NCBI RefSeq assembly: GCF_019279795.1
Contig: NC_056748.1
Span: 608,291,636 to 608,355,635, forward strand
Direction of reading: 5' to 3'
Length of the DNA stretch: 64,000 nt
Source: Protopterus annectens
Lineage: Eukaryota; Chordata; Ceratodontiformes; Protopteridae
In this document: positions 12,556 to 24,290 of the stretch, in pieces
Layout: every line of letters starts with the position of its first letter
Numbering within the stretch: position 1 is the stretch's first letter
Notes under the pieces: generated by a model
The model's input: only the letters and a program-made list of their open reading frames with translations
Databases searched by the model: none
Told to the model about the DNA's origin: nothing
Position numbers and translations under genes: made by a program

Positions 12556-12960
12556 ATGTCAGGGAGGTCCTGAGCAGATTACAAAGGACAGGGTTGACCA
12601 TTAAGCCCAGTAGTTGTCAGGTGGTATGGCAGACATCTCCTACCTGGGACATAGAGTGGGAAGTGGTAAGATTGGGCCAGAACCTGCCAAAGTGGAAGGT
12701 ATTCAGGTGTGGCCTGCCTCTTTTACCAAAAAGCAGGTGAGGGAATTCTTGGGGACTGTGGGGTACTATAGAAAGTTTGTTTCCAATTATAGTACAATAG
12801 ATGCTCCCCTCACAGACCTGACAAGGAAAAACAAGCCAGATAAGGTAGTGTGAACCCCATCCTGCAAGCAGGTATTCCAAAAGTTTAAGGGGGCTTTGGG
12901 AAGACCCCTGTGTTAGCCAGTCCAGATTACAGCAATGCCAATGCAGATGGACTCTCAAGA
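12555..12960 (+). pseudogene. Reverse transcriptase C-terminal remnant and RNase H stub, located 3' of integrase
   Basis: The 12614-12853 frame reads MADISYLGHRVGSGKIGPEP, then VREFLGTVGYYRKFVSNYST and APLTDLTRK. These are the thumb and connection blocks of Ty3/gypsy reverse transcriptase. The fingers and the YVDD-containing palm are absent: sequence passes directly from the integrase C-terminus to a LSRLQRTGLTIKPSS stretch. Near 12915-12965 the frame jumps from SPDYS to NADGLSRQG, so nearly all of RNase H has also been deleted. The 3' position relative to integrase is the main evidence for the Gmr1-type order. Confidence 0.75.
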
Positions 12961-13064
12961 CAAGGTACAGGTTAATGTGTTCCCAGACAGGCCCATTTCT
13001 CTCAAGCAACATTTTTCCAGGGTCACTTGAAAAACTAGCTTGAGTTTTCAAACAAGCAGAGAGA

Positions 13065-14335
<1,271 letters not shown>

Positions 14336-14559
14336 GCCTTTGTGGACATAGGGAACATGTAAATACCTTCTCCAGGCTTATGGCTATTCATACTAACTGT
14401 ACAGAGGGTTTTCACACAGCACCAAAGGTTTATGTCCCATGGGGTTACACAAGACATCTGCAAAACAAGGGGCCTTGGTAGTATGGTCAACATTTTGAAT
14501 TTTAGTACCTTCAGAAACAGACAGAGAAAGAGCAATCTAAAACTGTTGTCCTGGAAAAT

Positions 14560-15785
14560 TCTTTCTTTGGTACTACATACATTTTGGTGTATAAACCTTC
14601 TCCTTTTGGTTTAAAGATAATGGTTTTATGGCTTGTAGAATCAGCATGTGTTAAAGAACCTGAGGAAATAAGGGTTGTGAGGGTGGGAAGGAATTCCCTT
14701 GAAAGAAGGTATGTGTAACCAGTGAATCACTTTTAGGACTCTATGAAACAATTTGCTGCCAAAGGGGAAGATTGAGAGCCAGTTCTTGGGACAGATTTAG
14801 AGACATAAGTCAAGAGGGGAGGAACAAGAATGCTGTCACAGTCATTCTGAAGGTGTAGTAGTCTGTCCCTTTTTGAAAGGAGCCCTGTTTTTATTGTTCC
14901 CCTCCAACCATTTTTTTTTTGGTTTCCTGTTTACCAGCAGATGGCAGGGATTTCCTATTTTGTCTTTTGAAGGAAAACAGAGGATTTGTAATATTTATTA
15001 TGGACAGGGAGTGAAAATCATTGAAATTCCCTGAATCAGTTTTCCTCTTTCATGAAAATGATTGAAAACCCAAATAGCAGAAGGGACACAAAACCTCATC
15101 TAAAATAGGGTTTAAAATCTCAGACTTTACCTCATCACAAAACTTTTAATTGCAAACTCAGGTATATCTTATCAAAACAGCAGCAGTAACAATGGTCCTA
15201 GATGCAGTATCTGCACAATCATACACACTCCTCAAAACATATTTAGACACCTATGACAGATCAGAAATAACAGGATTCACATGGAACCTACCTTCTGAAG
15301 GAAGTGAGGCAGAACAATCTCTCAAACTGTTTACACAATTAAGAATGTTAGTTTGAGATACTTCAGTCTGCCTGCTTTTTTGAGACTGAAAACTGAAAGT
15401 CAGGGTTACTACCGGCAGCATTTAACACATCCTGCAAGGCTGGCATGATAGGTATACTGGGTGTACAATGCGGTATTTCCACCTGTGACATATTGTAATA
15501 TCTTTGTAGTTCAGGGAGAATATCTAGTTGTTCCCACAAAAATAATTAATTTATCCTGAAAATAGTTTCAGAAAAGTCCAACTCCTCTAAAGGAGTTGGA
15601 GAGGATTGATCTTTCTCTGAATCAGAGGTGTGGGTTTGAAACTTTGCAGGAGAAAAAACTCTGTCTACGTCAAACTCCTCTGCATATTTTTTCTGCAAAC
15701 ATTTCCTTAAAAATTTGCATTTTTTCACCAGTCCACCATTTCAATATTTTACAAACAGTGCAATCCTCATGCAGGGTGTGTTAAT
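14560..15785 (-). pseudogene. DIRS-like gag relic, second copy
   Basis: Read on the minus strand, broken frames from 15785 to about 15150 give ELQRYYNMSQVEIPHC, a PIMPALQDVLNAAG stretch, FHVNPVISDLS and VYDCADTASRTIVTAAVLI. The ADTASRT block is a strongly conserved feature of vertebrate DIRS structural proteins as I remember them. From 15100 to 14560 a further broken frame continues with a FQSFS-KRKTDSGNFNDFHS-like segment that is also found at 4440-4530. No tyrosine recombinase or reverse transcriptase follows: the Gmr1-like element's flank lies immediately downstream. Assignment to DIRS is supported by the larger copy at 31640-36420. Confidence 0.58.
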
Positions 15786-15799
15786 AGTACCAGAGACTG

Positions 15800-18020
15800 A
15801 TTCATATTCTAAACTGCTTCATTTACATACAAACATAAACTTCATCTCATCTGGCAACATACTGTTCTTGTTAAATACAGAGATGAAACAAACATTAACA
15901 TCTACGTACTTACAGTTCCTCTCCCTGACCATTCCTGAAACAAATGGCCTGTGTTTCTTATCTCTACTCATATTTTCCCTCTAAGGGTTGGTAGCAACAA
16001 TTCTGCACCTCTAATTCTTTATGGGATCTATTTGTTTCCCTCTTCCTAAAATCCTATCCCATTTTCCCAATGTGCATCTTTTCTTCTGTTTACCAAACTG
16101 ACCTCTCTCTTTTATTTTCTCTCCTTAATGTCATTCATCATCCCTGCAACCTGTTGCATTTCTTTTTTTCTGTTTTCTTCCATTTCTTTGTAATAATTTT
16201 TTTGGCTACTATTATAAGTAATGTCAGCGCCTTTGCATTTCCCATTTAGCTTCAGGATATGGCCCCAAATTAATAAAAACACTTATCTGATACTTACCTC
16301 CTCCCCTCTTCTTATCTTAGAGACTAGTCTAGTAAGTGCTTCCTTAAAATCATTTACAGCTTCACAATCCCTGAAGACATTAAACCAGTTTCCAATTTCC
16401 TCCTTCATGCACCTCCATAATATAGGGGTCACAGGAAGCATGTATCTTGTTCAAACGAGATGCAGTATAAAAATATTTGAGGAGGCGCTTCCATTCAAAT
16501 ATACATAATTTTCTACCTTTTGTGGCTATTCTTGGTGCTACACAAATTTATTTCCACTTTTTTCTCCATACTTCTCTTGTGCTGTCTGCTTGTGGCCTTG
16601 AGCTGTTTAACACCTCTGTAGTATCCTCTGGTTCAATGCTTTCTCCCTCCTGGTACGTAACAAATCAGTTGAGTCAGGATTCTCCCTTTTCTGTGCTTTT
16701 TCATTTAGTGTCTTCCTAAGATCTCTTCTCAAATCCTCAAACTGCAGTCTATCTCTTTGTTGTAATGCAAATTATCTGTCCTTTCTTCCCTTGTTAGTAT
16801 TTTCCTTCTTGCATCAACTTCTCCCAAAATCTACATGCCTTGTTTTTCTGCTATTCTGTGACTTCCCCTGCCTTACATTTCTCAATTCATTTAAAGTATC
16901 TTACTAGAAGTAAGTTTTTCCACTAAACCAATAGTTTCTGTTTTTTTGTAATCACTCTTACCCTCTCATATCCATAGTATTCCACTTCCTTAACCTTGTC
17001 TACTTGGAAGCTTTAGTTTCACAGTCCTATCCTACCTTGGTCTTTTACCCATCCATACTGAATTGCCATCATTTCCTTCATTTTGAATGGTACTCTGGGT
17101 TTTGCAAAATATATACTGGCCTGATCTGTAATGACTCATGATATTCTTATAGGCTTGGTAATTCTAGGCTTCCCTGTTCTACTGGGAGAATTAGATTATC
17201 TCACACAACTGAAGGTGCCTTCCCTTCCCAGATTAAATCCTTCATGGATTCTAATCCCAATTTCTCTACCTGGCTTTATAAAATAAACATGTCCTGCATA
17301 CAAGACTAAGAGGACAAAGAACATTTTTACAGCCTGTTATTTACTATTCAGATCCATATATAATATCTTTCAAGTTGTCAATTTGGTCGCCATCTTTGTG
17401 AAGCTTTCCTCCCACATTCATTTTGCTGCTCTTTCGATTTCTAACTTGCCAGTTTTTCACTCGTTGATTACCCCAAAGGTATGTTCCTGTACTAGATCGA
17501 ATGTGGATGTGTCATTGTGAATTACAGTTTGCATTTTATGTCTATTTATTCTGTAACAAACATTCTCCTCAAACTGTCTGGTTACCTTAAATATTTCCGG
17601 GACATCTCCTTCTGCGTCTGCAACATACAAAATGATATCATCAGCAAATAAGGCAATTTTTGGGAGGGTTGTACCAGTTATATCCTTGCACTTTATAATC
17701 TATAATACTTGTGCTAGTGGCTGAATGTATAGGGCAAACAAGAAGGCGGACAGTGGTCAGCCCTGTCGTGCATCTCTGCTTAGGTCAAAAGTCCTTGATG
17801 ATCCTACAAGTGTGCCCCTTATAGATATTAGGAATCACTTATGTCCATCTTCCCAGCATTTCCACTAATTCCAATACACTCAGCATAAAACTCCCTCTGA
17901 CCAGGTTGAAGGCCTTTTCCCCATCCAGACCTATTAGCATAAGACACTTTTTTTCTGAACTGCATGTCTTTGCATCATTGAAGTCCTGCTTATTTTATTA
18001 AATGTTTGCCTCCCCTTAAT
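15800..18020 (-). mobile_element. L1/Tx1-like LINE, ORF2 3' half (minus strand)
   Basis: Minus-strand translation from about 17790 to 17480 gives FLFALYIQPLAQVL and FADDIILYVADAEGDVPEIF, a well-preserved L1-type polymerase active site with FADD. From 17320 to 17240 it continues FFVLLVLYAGHVYF, matching FLIHLVLHTGQAYF of the plus-strand relic near 1430-1490, so the two belong to related families. The remainder, down to about 15800, is pyrimidine-rich on the plus strand and has no long frame. No poly(T) marking the 3' end could be placed. It abuts the CR1-clade element's TACA repeat at 18031. Confidence 0.75.
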
Positions 18021-18030
18021 AAATCTGTAT

Positions 18031-18057
18031 TACATACATACATACATACATACATAC
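18031..18057. repeat. (TACA)n microsatellite, 3' tail of minus-strand CR1-clade LINE
   Basis: About seven tetranucleotide units directly beside the C-terminal end of the CR1-like ORF2 at 18089-18301. On the minus strand this is a TGTA repeat following the 3' UTR, as expected of a LINE of this clade whose 3' end is a short tandem repeat. Confidence 0.8.
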
Positions 18058-18339
18058 AAATATTTCCAGCATGGGCATTAATGCCCTTCTAGCCTGCCAA
18101 TATACCAAAACACTTGTTCCCATAATAAGTGTCCAGGCTGTTCTTAAAAATATCTAAACTAGTACTTGTTTTAATGTAATTTAGTAGTCTGTTCCATGCA
18201 TCAGCTGCTCTCTCAGAGAACCAATTAGTACACTTCTCATTCCTATAGAATCTTCTGCATAGGTTGTCTGATGATTCTCTGCTACTTTTTGATAACCCCA
18301 AACAATCCCAGAGGGAGTTGTCTCTAAATGCACTATATA

Positions 18340-18750
18340 CTTTATTTTCACTTATTAATTTGTTTTATATTTGTTTACCGGGAGTGTCCAGCTGGGCCAA
18401 AAAGGCCCATTTTCAGCTGAGGCCCTGGGAGAAAAGCTCCAACTAACATAACTACCACAAGTATACAACACTTTACAAGAATATAACAAAAGAGATAATA
18501 TTAACAATAGTGAGAAATATTGCAACAATTTTGAAATAACAACATTGTGTTAAGTAATAAACATGTAAGCAAACATAATAAAAAATGAGAATATAACATA
18601 AACAGGTACATGATATTTGGTATGTAAGTTCGAGAATGCATGATTTGTGAGTTTGAAAGTATTAAGATATAACAGGAGTTAGAGAGGGCCAGGTGTTGAG
18701 AGTGTAGTGGCATTAAAAAGTGGTCATAGAACAAATTTGAGAAGTATAGG
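18340..18750 (-). mobile_element. L2-like LINE 3' end inserted in CR1 copy C
   Basis: On the minus strand the sequence GGAGCTTTTCTCCCAGGGCC, then GGCCCAGCTGGACACTCCCG, matches the 3' end of the plus-strand element at 61012-61985 (GGAGCTTTTCTCCTTGGGGC and GCCCAGTGGACTTCCCCGG). Its 3' AT-rich tail lies near 18340. CR1 copy C coding sequence resumes at about 18764. Boundaries are approximate and no target duplication could be fixed. Confidence 0.55.
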
Positions 18751-19170
18751 AGAGTTTTGTTTGCAATCTGATGTGGAATAAGATGCTTGAATAAGATCTC
18801 CTCTTAAATATCTATGAGAGACACTGTACAAGTTCAGATATTTCTGTCTTACATAATAACTTAAATTGTCATATCCGTGGCATATTTCCACTGTACTCTT
18901 TCCAGTTTACTCATGCTTGTTTTCTTATAAGGTTTCCATCTTGTTATTCCATATTCAAGTTTGGGTCTAATGTAACTAACAAACAATGACTTAATCATTT
19001 CTGATGTCCTAGACTTTATAAATCTTTTTATACATCAACCAATTGGGTAATGATAGTTATAGAACTATAGTCCTATAACTATCATTACCCAATTGGTTGA
19101 TATGATTAGAAAAAGTTATAGCTGGATCTACCCAGGTCCTTAAATGAGTCTACAGTTTAATCACAGTGTG

Positions 19171-19878
19171 CTATATTAAATATTTACCTTTCAATTTATG
19201 TCTCCTAAATCTCATATGATTATTTTTTGATGAATTTATCAGCATACAATTCTTTTGTGCCCAAATGGTCAATTTAGTCAAGTTCTTTTGCAGACATACC
19301 TTATCTGTAACACATGAAATCAGTTTACCTAATTTCAGGTCATCTGCATACAGACTGTAGAAAACCTCAGATGAAAGAGTTATGTCTGAAAGATACAATC
19401 TAAATAGGTAAGAGCCTAGGACAGAGCCCTGTGGGACACCCTGGATGAAACAGAGAATTTCATCTGTCCAGTTGCTGTATGATGCCTGCCATGTCCTATT
19501 TGTAAGCCATGCAGCTACCCATCTTATCAAGAGTACATCAATACCTAGTTGTTCTAATTTATTAATCAGTGTTTTCTGTATAATCCTGTCAAATGTTGAA
19601 GTTAAATCTATATAAATGATCTCACAGCACAATTTTTCATTCATAGCTATTATTATATTGTTATAGAACATCATGTTAGAGGTGGTAATAGATCTGTTTT
19701 CAAGATATGCATGCTGATATATGGTTTCAAGTCCCAACCTATTCAATTCTGACAATAACTTATCCAATATTAACTTCTCCAGTATTTTTCCACAACATGA
19801 ACATAAATTGAGGAGTCTCTGTGACTCTGGGTTTGTTCTACTCCCCTTTCCCTTGAAGATAGGTTTAAATAAGCACAT
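19171..19878 (-). pseudogene. CR1-clade reverse transcriptase, copy C (235 codons open)
   Basis: The longest open piece of copy C. It reads from SCCGKILEKLILDKLLSELN through FDRIIQKTLINKLEQLGI, then VPQGSVLGSYLFRLYLSDI and SLYADDLKLG, which are the polymerase blocks in order with an intact YADD. The GVPQGSVLG block and the following LTIWAQKNCMLIN segment are CR1/Rex-type. It would copy the element's RNA at the nicked target. The frame is interrupted on both sides by stops, and a 28-bp inverted repeat lies just downstream at 19035-19100. Confidence 0.8.
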
Positions 19879-20783
19879 GTCTCAAATCTTGAGGAATCTC
19901 CCCATATTTATAGGACCTTAATGAATAATAGATATAATGGTACTGTAAGTTCTTACTGAAGTGTTCTCAGGTCATTATTCTAATTCCTCTGTACTTTGTT
20001 TGGATCCAGTTTGTGCAGTTCCTTTTCAATATAATCTAATATGTTTCCAGTATCTAAGGCTATCTGGATGTCACTAGGACAGCTTTCCACCCCCTTTGTG
20101 GAGCCAAACTGTTTTGCATAAGATCTTGTAAATATACTTAAACTGTGTGCAGATTCTAAAATGTATTCTTTCACACAACAGATTATATCAATTTGTATAT
20201 CTTTACTCCTTCCACATCTTATGTATCACTAAGGTGTCCTATTATGCTCAATATCTTTATATAAATTCTCTACAAAATTTTCTTGATCTTGTCTCACACT
20301 ATGCTTAATTTGTTTGTCTAGCTTGTTTAGTTCAGTTTTCAAAATTGTAGTTCAACCTCTCTTCCATTTCTTATATTTTTTGTCTCTCACCTTAATCAGG
20401 CATCTTGTTCATATGGAAATATATATGTATTGGTCAAAGTTTATTATAGATAGTAATAAAATTTTCATAAATATTTTACAGTCATGGTTCATTACAGAGA
20501 TTTGCTTATAGGTTCATAGGTGGGTACTAGGCTATCTGCCCGAAGGCATTTATAAGCCTAGCCAGAATGTGTTGGCTTTCGCCACCCCCTTAGATTAGTT
20601 TTCTGTGCCTCTGTTTCCCTTCCACTCATCAAGGTTTCTTTTGAAGAGTGTTAGCGAGGAGCTCTGCCTAATGTAGATTGGAATCTTGTTCCAAAGCATG
20701 GGAAGTCTCTGGGACAGGAATCTATCCCTCCAGCATGTCCTATTTATTGTTGTGGTGAGGTTTAGATCCCTAGAGCGTGTGGC

Positions 20784-22633
20784 TCAAGGGAATAAGATTT
20801 TCTTTATGTGGAGCATGTCCATCAATTCTGGCTTGGACATGGCCTTGTATGTCAGGCAGAGATCACCTCTGAGTAGATGGTATGCAACCGAGTACAGCTG
20901 GAGTTTCTTCAGTTGAGCTGCATAGAGCATCTGTTTGAGGCCAGTGATCCTCTTGGTGAGGTACTTCTGTGGTCTTTCCAGCTGTTGCAGGTGTCTTGTA
21001 AGGTACATCCCAAATGGGGTGTTGTACTCTATGATGGGTCTGATGAGTGATGAGTAGAGGGGCACAATGACCTCTTTTGATCTGGATGCGAACCCTTTTG
21101 TGATTAGGTGGGTGATGTAGAAGGATTTTCTAACCACTTTGGCAATGTGATTTTCAAAGATGAGATTACTATCTACTTGTGTCCCCAGATCCCTTATTAC
21201 ATCTTCCATATTTAGGGGACAACCACCTATGTGGTAGTTTGTGGGTACTTTGTTTTTTTCAAAGGAGATGACTATGCACTTTTTGGCATTTAGCTTGAGG
21301 CCATGATTTTGACACCAGGTATCCGTCTCAGTGACACCCTTTTGGAGGATGTCTGTGTTAGCCAGAGAGTCAATTATAGCCTCTAGTTTGCAGTCATCTG
21401 TGAACTTGGTCAGCCATAGTCCTCCTGTGCTTGCCTGTACCTCTGAGAAGTATATGCTGAACAGGAGGGGTCCTAGGACTGAGCCCTGGGGAATGCCACT
21501 TGTAACCGGTTTAGAGTCGGACCTAGCTCCCACAACTCTCACCATGTGGGTTCTGTCCGTGAGCTAGTTGGCAACCCATCTTGTGATGTAGGGGTTATGT
21601 TCAGGGTGGTGAGCTTGTCTATAATACCAGAATGAGGAATGGTGTCGAAGGCCTTAGCAAGGTCTAGATAGGCTGTGTGTAACACCTTTCCCTCATCCAT
21701 AGCTTTGGTAACTGTCTCAAAGAAGTCCACCAGGTTTATGAGGCATGATCTGCCCTTAACAAAGCCGAACTGGACAGGGTCTAGTGTTTGGAGGTTCCCA
21801 ATGTCTCTGCTAATGAGTTCCATGATGATGCACTTCACAGCCTTGCAGACCAAGCTAGTCAGGCTTATAGGGTGATAATTCCTGGGGTCTGTTGTGGCTC
21901 CACCTTTGTGGAGTGGAATAACCATTGCTGTGTGCCACTCTATGGGTACATAGCCTGTGGAGAGGCTGAGTTTGAACAGTGTGTTTAGGTGAGGGGTTAG
22001 TTCATCTTTGAGCTCGTGTAGGACACAGCCTGGGACACCATCTGGTCCCATTGATGCTGTGTTTCTGGCTTTGGAGAGGGCTGTTTTAACCTGAGTATCT
22101 GTGATTTCAGGGACTCTACATTCTTCTGGTATGGTTATGGGCCCTTTTGGAGGTGAGAGGGGGGTGAAGTTTGCGCTGAACCCGTCTGCCAGGATGTTGG
22201 CGATATCAGTCGGTTCAGTGTATTTTGTGCCATTCTGCACTACCTCCAAGCAGATCTGTGCATTGCCACCCAGATTCCTGACATAGCTAAAGAATGCCTT
22301 GTGGTTATCTTTGGCGTCCTTGGCAATTTTTCTTTCAAACCTCGCCTTGGATGATTTTATGAGGAATCGTAGTTTCTTGCTGATACTGATCAGGGATGTA
22401 TTCCCTTCTTGGGATTTTACTCTTTTCTGTACAAGTTTCCCCCTTCTATTGTATAGTTTGTTTATGGCAGGAGTCCACCAGATTGGTTTCCTTTTCTTGG
22501 AGGAATGAGTCTTGGTTTTGCTTGGGATGGCACGATCCATGCATTCTTGTAGGTGCCCATAGAATGCATTATTAAAAGATTTTGCAGCTTGGACAGCGTT
22601 ATCCTTCAGCATGGGGGCTTTGAAACTATCCAC
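20784..22633 (-). pseudogene. CR1 copy D ORF2, reverse transcriptase and C-terminal part
   Basis: Two long frames, 22633-21539 (364 codons) and 21545-20784 (253 codons), are one polymerase region broken near 21540. In order: a basic linker (KKRKPIWWTPAINKLYNRRG), TASMGPDGVPGCVLHELKDE, NYHPISLTSLVCKAVKCIIM, QFGFVKGRSCLINLVDFFE, AYLDLAKAFDTIPHSGIIDK, then VTSGIPQGSVLGPLLFSIYF and TKFTDDCKLEA. The catalytic motif is FTDD in place of FADD. The C-terminal part has EKNKVPTNYHIGG, LYSSLIRPIIEYNTPFG and LLRGDLCLTYKA. An in-frame stop at about 22636 separates it from the endonuclease. Confidence 0.88.
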
Positions 22634-24290
22634 CTAGGTATTAAGTAATGTGAAGTTTGCTTTTGAAAAGTTTTTCACAGTGGTTTCCTTGTCCAAGGGT
22701 GGGGGCTGAATGTGGATATCCAAAGTGATTTGTTTATGGTCAGATCTAACCAGCAAGGGGTTGACCTCTGGTGTGGAACACTGGTCGCCCATGTTGGTGA
22801 TGACCAGGTCCAATATGTTGTCACCTCTGGTGGGAGTGTTGACCAGTTGAACCAGGGTGTTTGAGTTTATAAATTCTAGGAAACATTGGGCAAGGGAGTT
22901 AGTACTTGAGTAGTTCTTCCAGTTAATGTTTTGGTAATTGAAATCACCCGATATCAGGGTGTTTGGTAGGACCTTTATGTTTCCCAGTGTTTCCAGAAAT
23001 GCAGAATGGGGGTCCTGGAACATAGTGGGTGATCTGTAGCAAGTTACAATTTGAATTGCAGTTTTGCCCATTGTTAGTTGCACATGGATGATCTCTGAAG
23101 CATTGTGCAGTGCCTCTAACCTGGAGGTGTGGGTATCCTTGATGAATATGGATACACCCCCACCTTTTGTATTTCAGTTTGAATTCTGTGGCCGAAATGT
23201 ATGGTATGAGTTGTAGCCTGGTAGTGCTGGGGTGCTCTCTGGAGCCTTAAACCAGGTTTCTGTTACTGCACATATATCGATTTTCTCCATACTGAGGAGT
23301 GCCTTGAGTCAAGGGTGGGCAAACTTTTTGATTCGTGGGCCACATTGAGTTCTAACATTTGACAAAGGGGCCGGAACAGGAGCAGATAGATGGCATGCTT
23401 TGAAAACATCACCTCATTGGGGGAAAAATACACATCTTGGGATATGGAGAAAACATGTGCTTTAATTTCCAATGAAAATGAAGAAAAGCATTACAATAAA
23501 ATCTCTGACTTCGAAATGAGTCTTTAAATACTGAAAATCAAATAAATGACCATTTTATTTTAAAGCACTGAAAGTTCTGTTATCCTTCAGGATATCACCA
23601 TCACTCTCCTCCTGACTGTCTTTTTTTTCAAAAATGGTAGGAGATGCAGATGTACTTGTCCTGTTCCTTTTATTCAATTTGTTTCCCCGGTGCCAAAAGT
23701 CAACAACGACCAGTGCAAGGACGAAACAGTTACAGCAAGTCAGTCTGTGAAGCGTTATATTTGATCTGTGCGCATTGTTTATTTTAACAATGTGCGTATC
23801 ACGGAGACACACACATTTTAATGGGAGCAGTGTTGTTGGTCTCCTTTTTTAGCCAGCACATCAAAGTCTGGAGTTAGTTTTGTTGTGGCGATTCTCAGGA
23901 TGGATCTGAGGTGTAGGTCTGTTAACTTGGATCTGTGGCTGGCTTTGTTGATGTTTCGCTTCACCTCAACAAAGCCAATATATCTAGAGTGCGCCATCTA
24001 GTGAGGAAACATCAGAATTGCAGGGGAAATAAAACATTAACAAGGTTAATTTATTAAATTTTTTCAAGTTTGGCGGGCCGAATCAAAACGTTTAACAGGC
24101 CGCATGTGGCCCCCGGGCCGTAGTTTGCCCATGCCTGCCTTGAGTGCATGCATTTTGAGGTTTACACTTCTGGCATTGAGTAGCATTACCCTCAGTTTTT
24201 TGTCACTTGTGCTATTTACGTCTGTGAGTTTGTCTTTTGAGCCTTGACTAAAAAAGGCACTAAAGGGGTGGCAAGAGCCTTGGCCAGTAT
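22634..24290 (-). pseudogene. CR1 copy D ORF2, apurinic-like endonuclease split by hAT insertion
   Basis: The N-terminal part at 24250-24146 reads LRVMLLNARSVNLKMHALK, the usual CR1 endonuclease start. It breaks off at the hAT element, and coding resumes below 23302 with GGGVSIFIKD-like sequence. The frame 23083-22634 then gives QIVTCYRSPT, LISGDFNYQNINW, NILDLVITNMGD and VRSDHKQITLDI, the GDFN and SDH motifs that carry catalytic residues of exonuclease-endonuclease-phosphatase enzymes. It nicks target DNA to prime reverse transcription. Without the insertion the fragments would abut, because an 8-bp CCTTGAGT duplicate flanks the hAT element. Confidence 0.85.
23310..24137. mobile_element. Non-autonomous hAT-like element, copy 1 (828 bp)
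   Basis: Its ends are CAAGGGTGGGCAAACT and, read inverted from the other side, CAGGCATGGGCAAACT, so the terminal inverted repeats have a CAGGGGTGGGCAAACT-type consensus typical of hAT (Charlie-like) elements. Identical 8-bp direct repeats CCTTGAGT flank it at 23302-23309 and 24138-24145, the size expected for hAT. No transposase frame is present; the short frames inside are not recognisable. It splits the endonuclease of CR1 copy D. A second copy of the same length is at 29626-30453. Confidence 0.92.

Larger units (their letters stand above)
18058..20511 (-). mobile_element. Old CR1-clade LINE (copy C), interrupted
   Basis: Minus-strand ORF2 relic distinct from the other CR1 copies. The reverse transcriptase is at 19171-19878. 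Upstream pieces at 19980-20174 and 20200-20500 give IEKELHKLDPNKVQ and ELNKLDKQIKHSVR, the linker between endonuclease and polymerase. Downstream, 19000-18764 gives SYIRPKLEYGITRWKP and LERVQWKYATDM, and 18301-18089 gives the C-terminal FSERAADAWNRL and FKNSLDTYY block. An L2-like 3' end is inserted at about 18340-18750. The 5' side ends where the 3' terminus of CR1 copy D begins. Confidence 0.75.

Noticed and set aside
22299-22508. Plus-strand hydrophobic frame over CR1 ORF2
   Set aside because: Antisense to the basic linker of the polymerase; composition explains it.
23555-23812. 85-codon frame in both hAT copies (also 29871-30128)
   Set aside because: Identical because the elements are identical; no motif of a known protein and no reason to expect coding in a non-autonomous element.
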